DNA of 64,000 nucleotides from Corynebacterium accolens (GCF_023520795.1 NZ_CP046605.1:372001-436000), one strand, 5' to 3'; shown: positions 25,952 through 35,154, counted from the first letter of the stretch. Numbers and translations are program-made. The notes: generated by a model from the letters alone, not told the origin.

Positions 25952-26896
25952 TTAATTATGCTCCAATAGCCTGTGAGCTGTGGATTGATCGGTTACAAGG
26001 TGGGTGGCCAAGCCCATCTCAAGGGCTACGTTGATGGCGCGGGTTTTGGTGTGTCCGCCGGCCACGAGTACGCGAGTGGGGCGTTGGGTTAAATCGTCCA
26101 AGCCGATGCCGACGGTGCGCGCATCCACGGCGGGGGAGGCGATGGCGCCCTCGGCGGTATAAAAGCGGGAACAGACATCGCCTACGGCATTGGTGAGAAG
26201 TTCCTCACTTTCTTCCTCGGTGAGATAGCCCAGGTTCAGCGCCAGGGACTCCTTTTCGATGGCCCCCGCGGTAAATACCGCCACGTCCACGGACGCCCCC
26301 ATATCGAGGATTGTGGAAATGTGCCGGTCGCGGACGACCCACTCCTTGGCCTCGACGGAATCAAAGATGACCGGGAGGGGGAGTAGGTGTGCCTCGGCAT
26401 TAAAGGCCTGGGTAAATGCCTGCATAGTCTGCAGATCCTTGGTGGAGCGCTCCGAGTGGGAGTGTCCACCTTTGAGCTGGACGATGTCCACGCCCTCTAG
26501 CGGACGCTTGCGTAAATGGGAGGCCACCGCGGACATGGTCTCGCCCCAGGAAAGGCCCACCGAGGTGTGATCGGTAATGAGTTCTTCCAATAGGGCGGTG
26601 CCAGCGCTGCCTAGATCAGCGAGCAGGGATCCGCCGGGAGGGGTGGCGGTGACGCGGGCATCGGCAAGCGAAAAGCGCTCGCAGAGCGCAGAAACCAGCT
26701 CATCGGACTGCTCGCGGGGATCGGTAATACTCACGGTGACAAAGCCGCGCTCGGCGGCGTGGGTGAGCAATTTGGAGACCGTCGGCCGGGAAATTCCCAG
26801 GTGCGCCGCCACCTCCGCCTGCGAAAAACCGGAGTTGTAGTAGAGCTTCGCGGCGTCGAGAGAAAGACAGTCTTTATGATCCAGCATGCCTTTCAT
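25952..26896 (-). CDS. deoR: SorC-family DeoR transcriptional regulator
   Basis: 314 residues. N-terminal helix-turn-helix SQAEVAAHLGISRPTVSKLL (about residues 25-44) and a SorC-type sugar-phosphate-binding domain: DHTSVGLSWGETMSAVASHL (phosphate site) and later GVGLDDL-like TVGIGLDDLTQ and VLVAGGHTKTRAINVALEMG. In this family deoxyribose 5-phosphate or a related sugar phosphate releases the repressor. It is 113 bp upstream of deoD on the same strand. The start could also be the second ATG at 26887. Confidence 0.87.
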   Translation of the reverse strand: MKGMLDHKDCLSLDAAKLYYNSGFSQAEVAAHLGISRPTVSKLLTHAAERGFVTVSITDPREQSDELVSALCERFSLADARVTATPPGGSLLADLGSAGTALLEELITDHTSVGLSWGETMSAVASHLRKRPLEGVDIVQLKGGHSHSERSTKDLQTMQAFTQAFNAEAHLLPLPVIFDSVEAKEWVVRDRHISTILDMGASVDVAVFTAGAIEKESLALNLGYLTEEESEELLTNAVGDVCSRFYTAEGAIASPAVDARTVGIGLDDLTQRPTRVLVAGGHTKTRAINVALEMGLATHLVTDQSTAHRLLEHN

Positions 26897-26974
26897 TCAA
26901 GCACACCGGGCGGGCAGGACCACCATCGTCTAAGCCGCAGAAATTTGCTCACTTATGGGCGCTGACGTGGCGAT

Positions 26975-27005
26975 TTGTGCAAAGTGGAGGTGGCAGGTTA
27001 AATTA
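26975..27005 (+). promoter_or_regulatory. Promoter of the tRNA-Thr/tRNA-Met unit
   Basis: TTGTGC (26975-26980) and TTAAAT/TAAATT (26999-27005) with about 18 bp between, ending 57 bp before tRNA-Thr. Confidence 0.4.
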
Positions 27006-27061
27006 TTGAAGTCCGCAACGGAGAGCACAACGAAATATTGACGTGCTTGATGCTGGGATAT

Positions 27062-27134
27062 GCCCCCTTAGCTCAGTCGGCAGAGCGTTTCCATGGTAAG
27101 GAAAAGGTCGACAGTTCGATTCTGTCAGGGGGCT
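27062..27134 (+). tRNA. tRNA-Thr (GGT)
   Basis: 73 nt. Acceptor GCCCCCT pairs with AGGGGGC, discriminator T 27134, and CCA is encoded at 27135-27137. D arm GCTCAGTCGGCAGAGC; anticodon arm TTTCCATGGTAAGGAAA with GGT; T arm ACAGTTCGATTCTGT. Confidence 0.95.
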
Positions 27135-27185
27135 CCATTCATGTCTGGAGGAAATATCTTCCTGCAGGATGAAGGTGTTCACCAT

Positions 27186-27257
27186 GGCGGTGTAGCTCAG
27201 TGGTAGAGCAAGCGACTCATAATCGCTGTGTCGCGAGTTCAATTCTCGCCATCGCTA
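27186..27257 (+). tRNA. tRNA-Met (CAT)
   Basis: 72 nt. Acceptor GGCGGTG pairs with CATCGCT using two G-T wobbles. D arm GCTCAGTGGTAGAGC; anticodon arm AGCGACTCATAATCGCT with CAT; T arm GCGAGTTCAATTCTCGC. The sequence looks like an elongator Met tRNA. CCA is not encoded (ACCG follows). Confidence 0.9.
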
Positions 27258-27267
27258 CCGGGAAAGA

Positions 27268-27291
27268 AAAGCGCCACTGCGGCGCTTTTTT
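27268..27291 (+). terminator. Intrinsic terminator after tRNA-Met
   Basis: AAGCGCC-ACTGC-GGCGCTT followed by TTTT: a 7-bp stem with a run of T, 11 nt after the tRNA. Confidence 0.85.
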
Positions 27292-27394
27292 ACTACCGTG
27301 CCTATGGCCTTAACAGAGCACTGGTTTCCGTGCGGAATTAGGGATCTGGTAAGGTCATCGGCGCGTGACGTTCAAGCGTCACGGATAACAAAAT

Positions 27395-27467
27395 AGGGGC
27401 GTGGCGCAATTGGTAGCGCAACGGTCTCCAAAACCGTAGGTTGCAGGTTCGAGTCCTGTCGCCCCTG
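27395..27467 (+). tRNA. tRNA-Trp (CCA)
   Basis: 73 nt. Acceptor AGGGGCG pairs with CGCCCCT, discriminator G 27467. Anticodon arm ACGGTCTCCAAAACCGT with CCA; T arm GCAGGTTCGAGTCCTGT. It precedes secE, the usual bacterial neighbourhood. Confidence 0.95.
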
Positions 27468-27472
27468 CAAGA

Positions 27473-27511
27473 ATCCCCGTCACCAGCTTTCCAGGTGGCG
27501 GGGATATTTTT
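27473..27511 (+). terminator. Intrinsic terminator after tRNA-Trp
   Basis: ATCCCCGTCACC pairs with GGTGGCGGGGAT (one G-T pair), followed by ATTTTTG. Confidence 0.85.
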
Positions 27512-27639
27512 GTCACAGATGCGGCGTACCCGCCTGGCGTGCTTTCCTGCCCGTGCAGCTTTTGCTAGGGTTGACAAAGTTATGTCTGGGCGGGGTTTCG
27601 CGCCCAGAAAAAGATTTCATTTCCCAAGGAGGGTTAGCT

Positions 27640-27972
27640 GTGAGCGATGAGCAGCAGCCGAACGGCTCGGCGGCCCCGCGTCCCACCGGTAAGCGCCAGC
27701 TTTCTGGTGCGGCTTCCACGACCTCCACGGACTCGGCGAAGAAGAACGTCGTCCGCGTTGAGGATAAAAACCGCACCGACAGCCCGGGTGGCGGCATCGC
27801 CGCATTCCCCGGCGAGGTTGTCTCTGAAATGAAGAAGGTGGTCTGGCCCACTCGTGGGGAGATGCTGCAGTACACCCTCATTACGTTCGCCTTCTTGATT
27901 GTCATGACCGCGCTGGTTTGGGGCGTTGATACCCTGGCTGGCCTCGGAGTTGAGAAGATTCTGACTAATTAG
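27640..27972 (+). CDS. secE: Protein translocase subunit SecE
   Basis: 110 residues from GTG 27640, placed by AAGGAGG 7 nt upstream; the in-frame start at 27553 overlaps the tRNA terminator region and lacks a site. About 55 polar residues precede the conserved SecE core FPGEVVSEMKKVVWPTRGEM and one transmembrane helix YTLITFAFLIVMTALVWGVD. SecE clamps SecY in the translocon. Followed by its own terminator before nusG. Confidence 0.93.
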   Translation: MSDEQQPNGSAAPRPTGKRQLSGAASTTSTDSAKKNVVRVEDKNRTDSPGGGIAAFPGEVVSEMKKVVWPTRGEMLQYTLITFAFLIVMTALVWGVDTLAGLGVEKILTN

Positions 27973-27994
27973 CTAGAATGACCCCATAATCTTT

Positions 27995-28036
27995 TATCCC
28001 GCTGTTTCCGCACTCCGGAACGGCGGGATACTTTTT
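27995..28036 (+). terminator. Intrinsic terminator between secE and nusG
   Basis: ATCCCGC..TTCCG pairs with CGGAA.GGCGGGAT (14-bp imperfect stem, loop CACTC), followed by ACTTTTTG. Confidence 0.85.
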
Positions 28037-28101
28037 GCCCACACGCGCCGCGGGTAGGCTGGTTCTACAACACGCGCCGATGACATTTTGGAGTACCACT
28101 C

Positions 28102-29007
28102 ATGAGCGACGAGAATAACGTCGAAAACCCAGGAACCTCCCTAGAGGAGGCCATGCAGTCCAACGTGCAGGAGCAGGCTGCAGAGCACGCCAGCGCAGTC
28201 GAGGACGCCCAAGAGGAGGCCGCAGCGCCGGCTGAGGATGGCACCAACAACGCAGACGCTGCGCTTGCCGATGCCCCCGCGGCAGAAGCCGAGTCCGCCG
28301 CGGAGTCCGCAGAGGCTGCCCCAGCGGAGTCCGCCGAAACCGAGGAAGAGGCCGAGGACGCCGCTTACCGCAAGCGCCTGCGCGACTTCACCCGCGAGCT
28401 GAAGAAGCAGCCGGGCCAGTGGTACATCATCCAGTGCTACTCCGGCTACGAGAACAAGGTGCGCACGAACCTCGACATGCGTGCCCAGACCCTTGAGGTG
28501 GAAGACTCCATCTTTGAGGTCGTCGTCCCCATCGAGCAGATCATGGAAAACAAGGACGGCAAGAAGAAGATTGTTAAGCGCAAGCTGCTGCCGGGCTACG
28601 TCCTGGTGCGCGCTGAGCTTAACGATGCCGCTTGGTCCGTCATCCGCGAAACCCCCGGCGTGACCTCCTTCGTGGGCAATGAAGGCAACGCGACGCCGGT
28701 CAAGACCCGCGACGTGGCCAAGTTCCTCATGCCGAATGAAGCGCCCGCCACCAAGGGCGAGGCCGCCCCGAATGAGCAAGAGGGCGAGCAGGTCGTCGAA
28801 ATGCCAGAGAAGGAAGTGGCCAAGAAATACGCCCACGACTTCGAGGTGGGCGAGGCCGTTACCATCCTGTCCGGCCCGCTGGCTGCCGTATCTGCCACCA
28901 TTTCCGAAATCGACCCGGAAACCGGCAAAATGCAGGGCTTGGTCTCCATCTTCGGCCGCGAAACCCCAGTGGAGTTGTCGCCGACGGAAATCGAGCGCAT
29001 TTCTTAA
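28102..29007 (+). CDS. nusG: Transcription elongation/termination factor NusG
   Basis: 301 residues. An acidic, Ala/Glu-rich extension of about 100 residues is typical of actinobacterial NusG. The NGN domain starts [20 protein letters not shown] and includes [15 protein letters not shown] and [12 protein letters not shown]. The KOW domain at the C-terminus reads [20 protein letters not shown] and [25 protein letters not shown] hexamer at 28056-28061 with TTTTTG 17 bp upstream may be its promoter. Confidence 0.95.
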   Translation: MSDENNVENPGTSLEEAMQSNVQEQAAEHASAVEDAQEEAAAPAEDGTNNADAALADAPAAEAESAAESAEAAPAESAETEEEAEDAAYRKRLRDFTRELKKQPGQWYIIQCYSGYENKVRTNLDMRAQTLEVEDSIFEVVVPIEQIMENKDGKKKIVKRKLLPGYVLVRAELNDAAWSVIRETPGVTSFVGNEGNATPVKTRDVAKFLMPNEAPATKGEAAPNEQEGEQVVEMPEKEVAKKYAHDFEVGEAVTILSGPLAAVSATISEIDPETGKMQGLVSIFGRETPVELSPTEIERIS

Positions 29008-29024
29008 AAAATGATTTTGTGCAG

Positions 29025-29063
29025 GGCGCACGGTGTTCTAGACTGGAACGCCGTGCGCCTTTT
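29025..29063 (+). terminator. Intrinsic terminator after nusG
   Basis: GGCGCACGG pairs perfectly with CCGTGCGCC and is followed by TTTTG. The loop contains TAGACT, a -10-like hexamer that could serve the rplK leader. Confidence 0.8.
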
Positions 29064-29177
29064 GCGTGCGCACACGTAAATCGTTTCATCCTCCGGTGGC
29101 CCACTGAGGTGAGCATCCGGACGGGCCGCGTTATTCATCGTGACGCAGGTCCGGTACCACAGGAAAGAGGTAATTCG

Positions 29178-29621
29178 ATGGCTCCAAAGAAGAAGGTATC
29201 TGGCTTCATCAAGCTGCAGATCGAGGCTGGCGCCGCTAACCCGGCACCGCCAGTTGGCCCGGCACTCGGTGCCCACGGCGTCAACATCATGGAATTCTGC
29301 AAGGCTTATAACGCCGCTACCGAGAACCAGCGTGGCAACGTGGTCCCTGTTGAGATCACCGTCTACGAAGACCGCTCCTTCGACTTCAAGCTGAAGACCC
29401 CGCCGGCAGCCAAGCTGCTGCTGAAGGCCGCAGGCGTTCAGAAGGGCTCTGGTGTCCCGCACACCGATAAGGTCGGCTCCGTCACCTGGGATCAGTGCAA
29501 GGAAATTGCACAGACCAAGTTCGAGGACCTCAACGCCCGCGACATCGAGGCCGGCGCACACATCATCGCTGGTACCGCCCGCTCCATGGGCCTTAACATC
29601 GATGGCGCACCGGAGAAGTAA
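29178..29621 (+). CDS. rplK: 50S ribosomal protein L11
   Basis: 147 residues from ATG 29178 (AGGAAAGAGG upstream). Starts [20 protein letters not shown], with [20 protein letters not shown] and the C-terminal rRNA-binding domain [20 protein letters not shown] and [13 protein letters not shown]11 forms the GTPase-associated centre with 23S rRNA. First gene of the rplK-rplA pair, with about 115 nt of leader after the nusG terminator. Confidence 0.97.
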   Translation: MAPKKKVSGFIKLQIEAGAANPAPPVGPALGAHGVNIMEFCKAYNAATENQRGNVVPVEITVYEDRSFDFKLKTPPAAKLLLKAAGVQKGSGVPHTDKVGSVTWDQCKEIAQTKFEDLNARDIEAGAHIIAGTARSMGLNIDGAPEK

Positions 29622-29630
29622 AAACTTTAT

Positions 29631-29664
29631 GTGGTAGGGCCAGCTTCGGCCCGTCAAATACCAC
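29631..29664 (+). promoter_or_regulatory. RNA hairpin between rplK and rplA, possible L1-binding site
   Basis: GTGGTA (29631-29636) pairs with TACCAC (29659-29664). Inside, GGGCC pairs with GGCCC around an AGCTTC loop, leaving an asymmetric internal loop GTCAAA on the 3' side. L1 represses its own operon by binding such a stem with a bulged purine-rich loop in many bacteria, but usually in the rplK leader. The role here is inference. Confidence 0.4.
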
Positions 29665-29689
29665 GCCAATCCAGAAAAGGAATTGTTAA

Positions 29690-30394
29690 ATGAGCACCAA
29701 GTCTAAGGCTTTTAAGGCCGCTGCGGAACTGGTAGATAAGTCCCGCCTGTACCGTCCGATCGAGGCCGCAAAGCTGGCCAAGGAGACCTCCTCAAAGAAC
29801 TTCGACGCCACCGTTGACGTCGTCTTCCGCCTGGGCGTTGACCCACGCAAGGCTGACCAGCTGGTGCGCGGTACTGTCTCCCTGCCTAACGGCACCGGTA
29901 AGGACGTTCGCGTCGCCGTCTTCGCTGAGGGCGAGAAGGCAACCGCAGCTCAGGAAGCTGGCGCTGACATCGTTGGTACCTCCGAGCTGATCGAGCAGAT
30001 CAATGAGGGCAACCTGGACTTCGACGTTGCCATCGCTACCCCGGACCAGATGGCCAAGGTTGGCCGCGTCGCCCGCGTCTTGGGCCCACGTGGTCTCATG
30101 CCTAACCCGAAGACCGGCACTGTGACCAACGACGTTGCTAAGGCAATTAGCGAGGTCAAAGGCGGTAAGATCTCCTTCCGTGTGGACAAGGCTGCAAACT
30201 TGCACGCCATCCTTGGTAAGGCTTCCTTCGATGCTGAGAAGCTCGCTGAGAACTACGGCGCCCTCATGGATGAAATCCAGCGCCTGAAGCCAGCTTCCGC
30301 AAAGGGCATCTACATCAAGCGCGCCACCATCTCTACCACCTCCGGCCCAGGTATTCCTGTGGACGGCTCCGTGCAGAAGGGCTACACCGACTAA
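29690..30394 (+). CDS. rplA: 50S ribosomal protein L1
   Basis: 234 residues. [20 protein letters not shown] at the start, [20 protein letters not shown], then [20 protein letters not shown] (the conserved L1 signature) and [28 protein letters not shown] precedes the ATG. Closed by a clear terminator 29 nt downstream. Confidence 0.97.
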   Translation: MSTKSKAFKAAAELVDKSRLYRPIEAAKLAKETSSKNFDATVDVVFRLGVDPRKADQLVRGTVSLPNGTGKDVRVAVFAEGEKATAAQEAGADIVGTSELIEQINEGNLDFDVAIATPDQMAKVGRVARVLGPRGLMPNPKTGTVTNDVAKAISEVKGGKISFRVDKAANLHAILGKASFDAEKLAENYGALMDEIQRLKPASAKGIYIKRATISTTSGPGIPVDGSVQKGYTD

Positions 30395-30422
30395 GACGGT
30401 GATAGCGCATAGCGCGTGAATG

Positions 30423-30455
30423 AAGACCCCGAGGATTTTCCTTGGGGTCTTTTTG
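30423..30455 (+). terminator. Intrinsic terminator after rplA
   Basis: AAGACCCC pairs with GGGGTCTT, followed by TTT. Confidence 0.85.
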
Positions 30456-30505
30456 CATCGAACATCAGGCCCTGCGGTGTGAACGAAAAGCCAAGGTACT
30501 GGGCG

Positions 30506-31843
30506 TTAGTTTGCGTCTTTGATCTCGGCGTAGGCATCTAGCGCCGCTTGGCGCGACTGCCTGAGGTCCACGATGGGCGGGGCGGATAGCGTGGGCGCCC
30601 ACTGGCGGATATACGCGCCATCCGGGTCGAAGCGCTGAGCCTGGGTTTCCGGGTTGAAGATGCGGAAGAAGGGTGCGGCATCGTCGCCGCAGCCGGCCAC
30701 CCATTGCCAGTTAAACGGATTGGAGGCGGCATCGGCATCCACCAGGGTGTCCCAAAACCATTCCTCGCCTAGGCGCCAATGGATGCCCAGGTTCTTGGTA
30801 AGAAACGAACCCACCACCATGCGCACGCGGTTGTGCATGTAGCCGGTGTGCCAGAGCTCGCGCATACCGGCATCGACAAGCGGGATGCCCGTCGTACCCT
30901 CCTGCCAATCCTTTAGCCGCGGGTCATTCCAGGACCAGTCGAAGCGGTTGAATTTTTGCCGCACGTTGCGGGTGGCCAGATCGGGCAGGTGGTAGAGCCG
31001 GTGCCAGGCAAAGTCGCGCCACAGCAACTCGGACTGAAATTTCTCCGCGTCGGGCTCCTCGGCGGCGGCCACCCAGACCTCGCGCGGGGATACCTCGCCA
31101 AAGCGCAAGTGCGGCGAGAGCAGGGACGTGGCGTTGCGCGCGGGTATATCGCGCTCCTCGGCGTAGTGAGCTAAGTCGAGCTGGGCTAGGCGTTCGCGCG
31201 CACCGGCCTCTCCGGGAGTCCAATACTGGGCGAGCGACGCAGCCCACTGCGGTTCATCGGCGCTGGGGTTGGGCCAACTGCTGCTTGCCGATGCCCCCAT
31301 CTCCCGCCCCGCCAGCAATTCCGGTACTGGCAGCGGTTCCTCATCAGCAAGCTGGGACCGCGCGGCGGCCGCGAAGGGAGTAAAGACTTTATAAGGGTTG
31401 CCCTGGGCGTTGGTGACCTCCCATGGCTCCACGAGGGTGAAACCGGGGCAGGAGATGGCGTTAATTCCGGCATCGGCAAGCGTTGCTTTGACCCTCGCGT
31501 CTACCTCGCGCAGCGGGCCGTGGTAGCGGCGGTTCCAGGTGACGGTATCGGCGCCAACCTCGTGGGCGATGCGGGGAATGACGGTGCGGGCATCGCCGGT
31601 AGCGCGCAGAAGCTTCACCCCACGGGAGGCAAGCTCCTGCGCTAGGGCATGGAGCGAACGCTCCCGCCACCAGTGAGTGGCGCCACCGAGCGGCCGGGTG
31701 CTGGGGTAGGCGGGCTCATCGAGGACAACGGCCACTAACTCTGGCTTTGAACCGTTTTTATCGGTGGCGGCCTCCGCGGCGCGGGTAAGGGCCTGGTTAT
31801 CGGATAAGCGCAGGTCATCGCGAAACCACATGAGGGAAGTCAT
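30506..31843 (-). CDS. phr: Deoxyribodipyrimidine photolyase (CPD class I)
   Basis: 445 residues from ATG 31843. The family start SLMWFRDDLRLSDNQALTRA is directly after this ATG, and TAGGCT lies 7 nt before it, so the mRNA is probably leaderless; upstream codons to 31936 are not needed. Further marks: TWNRRYHGPLREVDARVKAT in the antenna domain, and the FAD-binding helical domain with LLSPHLRFGEVSPREVW, ELLWRDFAWHRLYHLP, VDAGMRELWHTGYMHNRVRM and NPFNWQWVAGCGDDAAPFFR. It repairs UV pyrimidine dimers using light. It sits on the opposite strand between rplA and rplJ, dividing the ribosomal block. Confidence 0.93.
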   Translation of the reverse strand: MTSLMWFRDDLRLSDNQALTRAAEAATDKNGSKPELVAVVLDEPAYPSTRPLGGATHWWRERSLHALAQELASRGVKLLRATGDARTVIPRIAHEVGADTVTWNRRYHGPLREVDARVKATLADAGINAISCPGFTLVEPWEVTNAQGNPYKVFTPFAAAARSQLADEEPLPVPELLAGREMGASASSSWPNPSADEPQWAASLAQYWTPGEAGARERLAQLDLAHYAEERDIPARNATSLLSPHLRFGEVSPREVWVAAAEEPDAEKFQSELLWRDFAWHRLYHLPDLATRNVRQKFNRFDWSWNDPRLKDWQEGTTGIPLVDAGMRELWHTGYMHNRVRMVVGSFLTKNLGIHWRLGEEWFWDTLVDADAASNPFNWQWVAGCGDDAAPFFRIFNPETQAQRFDPDGAYIRQWAPTLSAPPIVDLRQSRQAALDAYAEIKDAN

Positions 31844-31899
31844 ACTAGATAGCCTACGCGGCTGGGCAATTTGGGAATGCGAGGAAAGCACGGTAGTAT

Positions 31900-32129
31900 C
31901 CCTTGTGAAGTTTGAACGGCCTTGTGGCCGAGTCAAAGTTCACCGAAGACCGTTGGTCATCCACTAAGGATTGAAAGTTCTCCACCCTGGAGGCGGCCCA
32001 CGCAGGAGACACTTTGCGCATTCCGCGGCATTTCTCATGTCGCACGCCCTGTGCTCTTGCACGGGGCTTTTCTTTTTGGAAGGCCCCAGCGGAAAATAAA
32101 AGAGATGTTTTGGAAGGAGGCGAGAGACA
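31900..32129 (+). ncRNA. L10 (rplJ) leader with attenuator hairpin
   Basis: About 230 nt of untranslated DNA precede rplJ. It is rich in short stems such as CGGCC-TTGTGG-CCG and ends with GCCCTGTGC-TCTT-GCACGGGGC (32046-32067) followed by TTTTCTTTTT, a textbook intrinsic terminator 52 nt before the start codon. L10-L12 complexes bind such leaders and lower expression. Here premature termination at 32077 would be the output (inference). The leader start is estimated. Confidence 0.65.
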
Positions 32130-32651
32130 ATGGCAAACCCAAAGAACACTGCAGACTTGGCAGAGCTGAAGGAGAAGCTGGCCGATTCTAGCTCCGTCGT
32201 TTTGACTGAGTACCGCGGCCTGACCGTATCCCAGCTGCAGGAGCTGCGTAACAACCTGGGCTTTGACGTTGACTACTCCGTCGCCAAGAACACCCTCTTC
32301 AAGATCGCTGCCAACGAAGCTGGCATCGAAGGTCTTGATGATTTGCTGACTGGCCCGACCGCAATTGCGTTCATCAAGGGCGAGGCAGTAGATGCTGCGA
32401 AGATCATCACCAAGTTTGCTGATGACAACAAGGCACTCGTCATCAAGGGTGGCTACATGGACGGCGACGCATTGTCTGCGGAGCAGGTTCAGGCCATCGC
32501 CAAGCTGGACAACCGCGAGACCACCCTCGCAAAGCTGGCTGGCGCTATGAAGGGTTCTATGGCGAAGGCAGCCGCTGTCTTCAACGCTCCTGCAACCAAG
32601 GCGGTTCGCACCGTTGTTGCTCTGCAGGACAAGAAGGAAGCAGAAGCTTAA
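32130..32651 (+). CDS. rplJ: 50S ribosomal protein L10
   Basis: 173 residues. NPKNTADLAELKEKLADSSS at the start, then VVLTEYRGLTVSQLQELRNN and VAKNTLFKIAANEAGIEGLD, the L10 core that binds 23S rRNA, with a C-terminal helix for L7/L12 dimers. Strong site GGAAGGAGGCGAGAGACA before the ATG. Cotranscribed with rplL. Confidence 0.97.
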   Translation: MANPKNTADLAELKEKLADSSSVVLTEYRGLTVSQLQELRNNLGFDVDYSVAKNTLFKIAANEAGIEGLDDLLTGPTAIAFIKGEAVDAAKIITKFADDNKALVIKGGYMDGDALSAEQVQAIAKLDNRETTLAKLAGAMKGSMAKAAAVFNAPATKAVRTVVALQDKKEAEA

Positions 32652-32739
32652 GTCGTCACAACAGACGCACACATAAAACACCGTGCTTGCTACCTCATCA
32701 CCGGGGAACAAGCACACAACACAGAAAGGACTTGCCATC

Positions 32740-33129
32740 ATGGCTAAGCTCACCAAGGACGAGCTCATTGAAGCTTTCAAGGAAATGACCCTCATCGAAC
32801 TGTCTGAGTTCGTTAAGGAATTCGAGGACGTCTTCGACGTTGAGGCTGCTGCACCGGTTGCTGCTGCTGCACCGGGCGCTCCGGCTGAGGGCGGCGCTTC
32901 CGCTGCTGAGGAGCAGACCGAGTTCGACGTCGTTCTGACCGACGCTGGCGCTAAGAAGATCGGCGTTATTAAGGCTGTCCGCGAGCTCGTCTCCGGCCTG
33001 GGCCTGAAGGAAGCTAAGGAAATGGTTGAAGGTGCACCTAAGGCCATCATCGAAGGCGCTTCCAAGGACGACGCTGAGGCTGCTAAGACCAAGCTGGAAG
33101 AGGCTGGCGCTTCCGTCGAGCTCAAGTAA
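32740..33129 (+). CDS. rplL: 50S ribosomal protein L7/L12
   Basis: 129 residues from ATG 32740 (AGAAAGGA upstream). N-terminal dimer domain [20 protein letters not shown], an Ala/Pro-rich hinge with acidic residues, then the conserved [20 protein letters not shown] and [18 protein letters not shown]. Recruits translation factors to the ribosome. Followed by a strong terminator, after which accessory DNA begins. Confidence 0.97.
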   Translation: MAKLTKDELIEAFKEMTLIELSEFVKEFEDVFDVEAAAPVAAAAPGAPAEGGASAAEEQTEFDVVLTDAGAKKIGVIKAVRELVSGLGLKEAKEMVEGAPKAIIEGASKDDAEAAKTKLEEAGASVELK

Positions 33130-33151
33130 TTTAACTGAGCTTCACGCTTTC

Positions 33152-33208
33152 GAAGCCCCCACTCTTACCGCGCTAAATGCGGTGGGAGATGGGGGCTTCT
33201 CCCGTTTT
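33152..33208 (+). terminator. Intrinsic terminator after rplJL
   Basis: GAAGCCCCCA (33152-33161) pairs with TGGGGGCTTC (33190-33199), with an inner TACCGC/GCGGTG stem, followed by TCCCGTTTT. Confidence 0.85.
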
Positions 33209-33267
33209 ATATGCCCCTCTTGAGTTCAGAGGGTCGTTGCAACACTTTCCCTTAGGAGGGTGTTGTT

Positions 33268-33435
33268 GTGCTTGGAGTTGTGGGCCCGTTTCATTCGTTG
33301 TCTGAGTCGGATCGTCGTGGCTTGGTCGCCTTGGTTGGCAGTGGGCGTAGCGTTCGTTCGGCTGCTGGTGAGCTTGGCTGTCATTACGTGCATATGGTAT
33401 ATAGTGAGCTGGTTGATTCTTCCGGTGACTACTAA
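33268..33435 (+). pseudogene. N-terminal transposase fragment (IS30-like)
   Basis: GTG 33268 follows TTAGGAGGG and begins VLGVVGPFHSLSESDRRGLV, then ALVGSGRSVRSAAGELGCHY, a helix-turn-helix start typical of IS30-type transposases, ending at TAA after 55 residues. The DDE domain is absent. The preceding GGTCGTTGCAACACTTTCC (33224-33250 region) looks like the IS terminus. Family assignment is tentative. Confidence 0.45.
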
Positions 33436-33479
33436 CCGAGAACGATGCCCTATTTGTGCAGGGCAGATGAAGAAAAAGA

Positions 33480-34917
33480 GAGTGTCCGATTCTTTGTGTG
33501 CGGGGGCTTGGTTTACAAGTAATCCGCGAATCGGTTGGGGTAGGCCACGGCTAGTTGGTTGATGGCTTGTTTCCACCCGGTGGCTTTCGCTCCTTCAATA
33601 TAGCCGTTGCCTTCAATGTCGCGTTTTGTTTTCTTCGCTCGCTGGGCAGCGCGCTTGTCTTCGATGTCGCAGATCATCAGCCACAGCGTCTTCAGTGCGG
33701 CAGTATCGTTCGGGAATTGCCCCCCCCGGTTACGGGTAGCTTTACGCAGTTGGGCGTTGAGCGATTCGATCGAGTTGGTGGTGTAGAGCACTCGCCGCGC
33801 CGCTGGCGGGAACTGCAGAAACGGTACCAACCGCTCCCATGCGTCCCGCCAGACTTTGACCGACTGGGGGTATTTCCGGCCAAGTTCACTGGCCTCGAAG
33901 ACATCCAGGCTGGCACGTGCAGTGTCCTCGTTAGCGGCTGTGTAGACCTCACGCAGTGTGCGGGAGACTGATTTGCGGTCCTGGTAGGACACCCACCGGT
34001 TCGCAGCCCGAATCAGGTGCACAATACAGGTCTGCACCATGGAATCCGGCCAGGTTGCCTCCACGGCTTCCGGCAGGCCTTTGAGCCCGTCGCAGCACAC
34101 GATGAACACGTCTTGGACACCGCGGTTGGCCAGATCCGCACACCGATGCCCAAAATGCGGCGCCTTCATTGTCCGCGATCCACAATCCCAGGATGTGCTT
34201 GATGCCGTCCATGTCGACACCAACCGCCATGTAGCAGGACTTGTTGACCACGCGGTGGCCGTCACGGATTTTAACGCGTAGCGCGTCGAGGAAGATCACC
34301 GGATAGAACTCGTCGAGCTGGCGGTTTGCCAGATCATGACCTCTTCCAAGACCGCGTCGGTAATGGTGCTGATCGTATCCGGGCTCATATCCACACCGAG
34401 GGTGGTTGCGAGATGGTGGCACATATCGCGCACGGTCATCCCGCCGACGTACAGCGAGATAATCATGTCGTCGAGCTCTGTGAGCCGACGTGTGCCCTTG
34501 GGCATCATCCGGGGAGTAAACGTGCCGGCGCGATCCCTGGGCACGGTCACTTCCACCGCGCCGTAGCCAGAGTTGACGGTTTTGGTGTACGACCCGTTGC
34601 GGTGATTGCTGCTCTGTGCGGTTTCCACCTGGGCTTTGGCCTTGTGTTCGGAATGGCTATAGCCCAAATGCGCATCCATCTCTGCCTTAAGACCAGCGTT
34701 AATCGAAGCCTGCAACAGGCCTTTGACCAGCTCGCTGGCGTCATCGGTGGACATCGACAGCACGCCAATCAAGCTGGCGAGCTTAAGGATTTTCCATCAG
34801 CTTCTCACTGATGTCGTTGACCCTCGCCGGGTCATGGTTTTTCTTCGGTGACACAGTAGTCATTATCTGTGAAACTCCTTCTAGATCAGAGCCTCACACA
34901 CAAACTTCCTGACACCC
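33480..34917. mobile_element. IS256-family element, decayed
   Basis: 1438 bp bounded by imperfect inverted repeats: GAGTGTCCGATTCTTTGTGT at the left and, on the minus strand from 34917, GGGTGTCAGGAAGTTTGTGT. The interior is one IS256-type transposase gene with several frameshifts. The 8 bases outside the two ends do not match, so no target duplication is visible. Confidence 0.75.
33513..34863 (-). pseudogene. IS256-family transposase with frameshifts
   Basis: Start ATG 34863 gives TTVSPKKNHDPARVNDISEK then a stop at MENP. The frame resumes as LIGVLSMSTDDASELVKGLL (34,296-34,772), with VTVPRDRAGTFTPRMMPKGT and LYVGGMTVRDMCHHLATTLG. After another shift the DDE core reads VIFLDALRVKIRDGHRVVNK and VGVDMDGIKHILGLWIADNE; after a third, IVCCDGLKGLPEAVEATWPD to NRGGQFPNDTAALKTLWLMI. 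Three indels make it inactive. Confidence 0.85.
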
Positions 34918-35154
34918 TCGGCCGAGATGGCTTTCGCCGCGATGAGTTCTTCGATGACCTTGCGTGTTGCCGGGCCGACTTTCCTGACACTCTCCCTCGG
35001 CACCTAGCACATCAGCATGCCCCCGGCGGTATTTCAGGTCCGAGGCTGCGTTATGCCTCCGGATAAGTGAAATAATCCTAATACCAGCACGCCAGACCGG
35101 CTAAACATATAACTTCACCAACACATCCTGTCGTTTAGGCCCCCGAAGGAGCTG
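34918..35154. other. Intergenic DNA between the IS256 relic and the broken higA
   Basis: No gene is recognised. The motif CTTCCTGACACCCTCGGC at the IS256 end recurs in altered form (TTTCCTGACACTCTCCCTCG) about 72 bp downstream, suggesting an older duplicated IS end. No higB toxin frame could be found here. Confidence 0.35.

Noticed and set aside
33260-33562. 100-codon frame with hydrophobic stretch near the rplL terminator
   Set aside because: Another frame over the same DNA gives a helix-turn-helix transposase start with a proper ribosome site, and the hydrophobic frame runs into the IS256 end.
34869-35066. Possible HigB toxin upstream of the broken higA
   Set aside because: No HigB/RelE-type pattern could be read in any frame; the sequence resembles a duplicated IS end.
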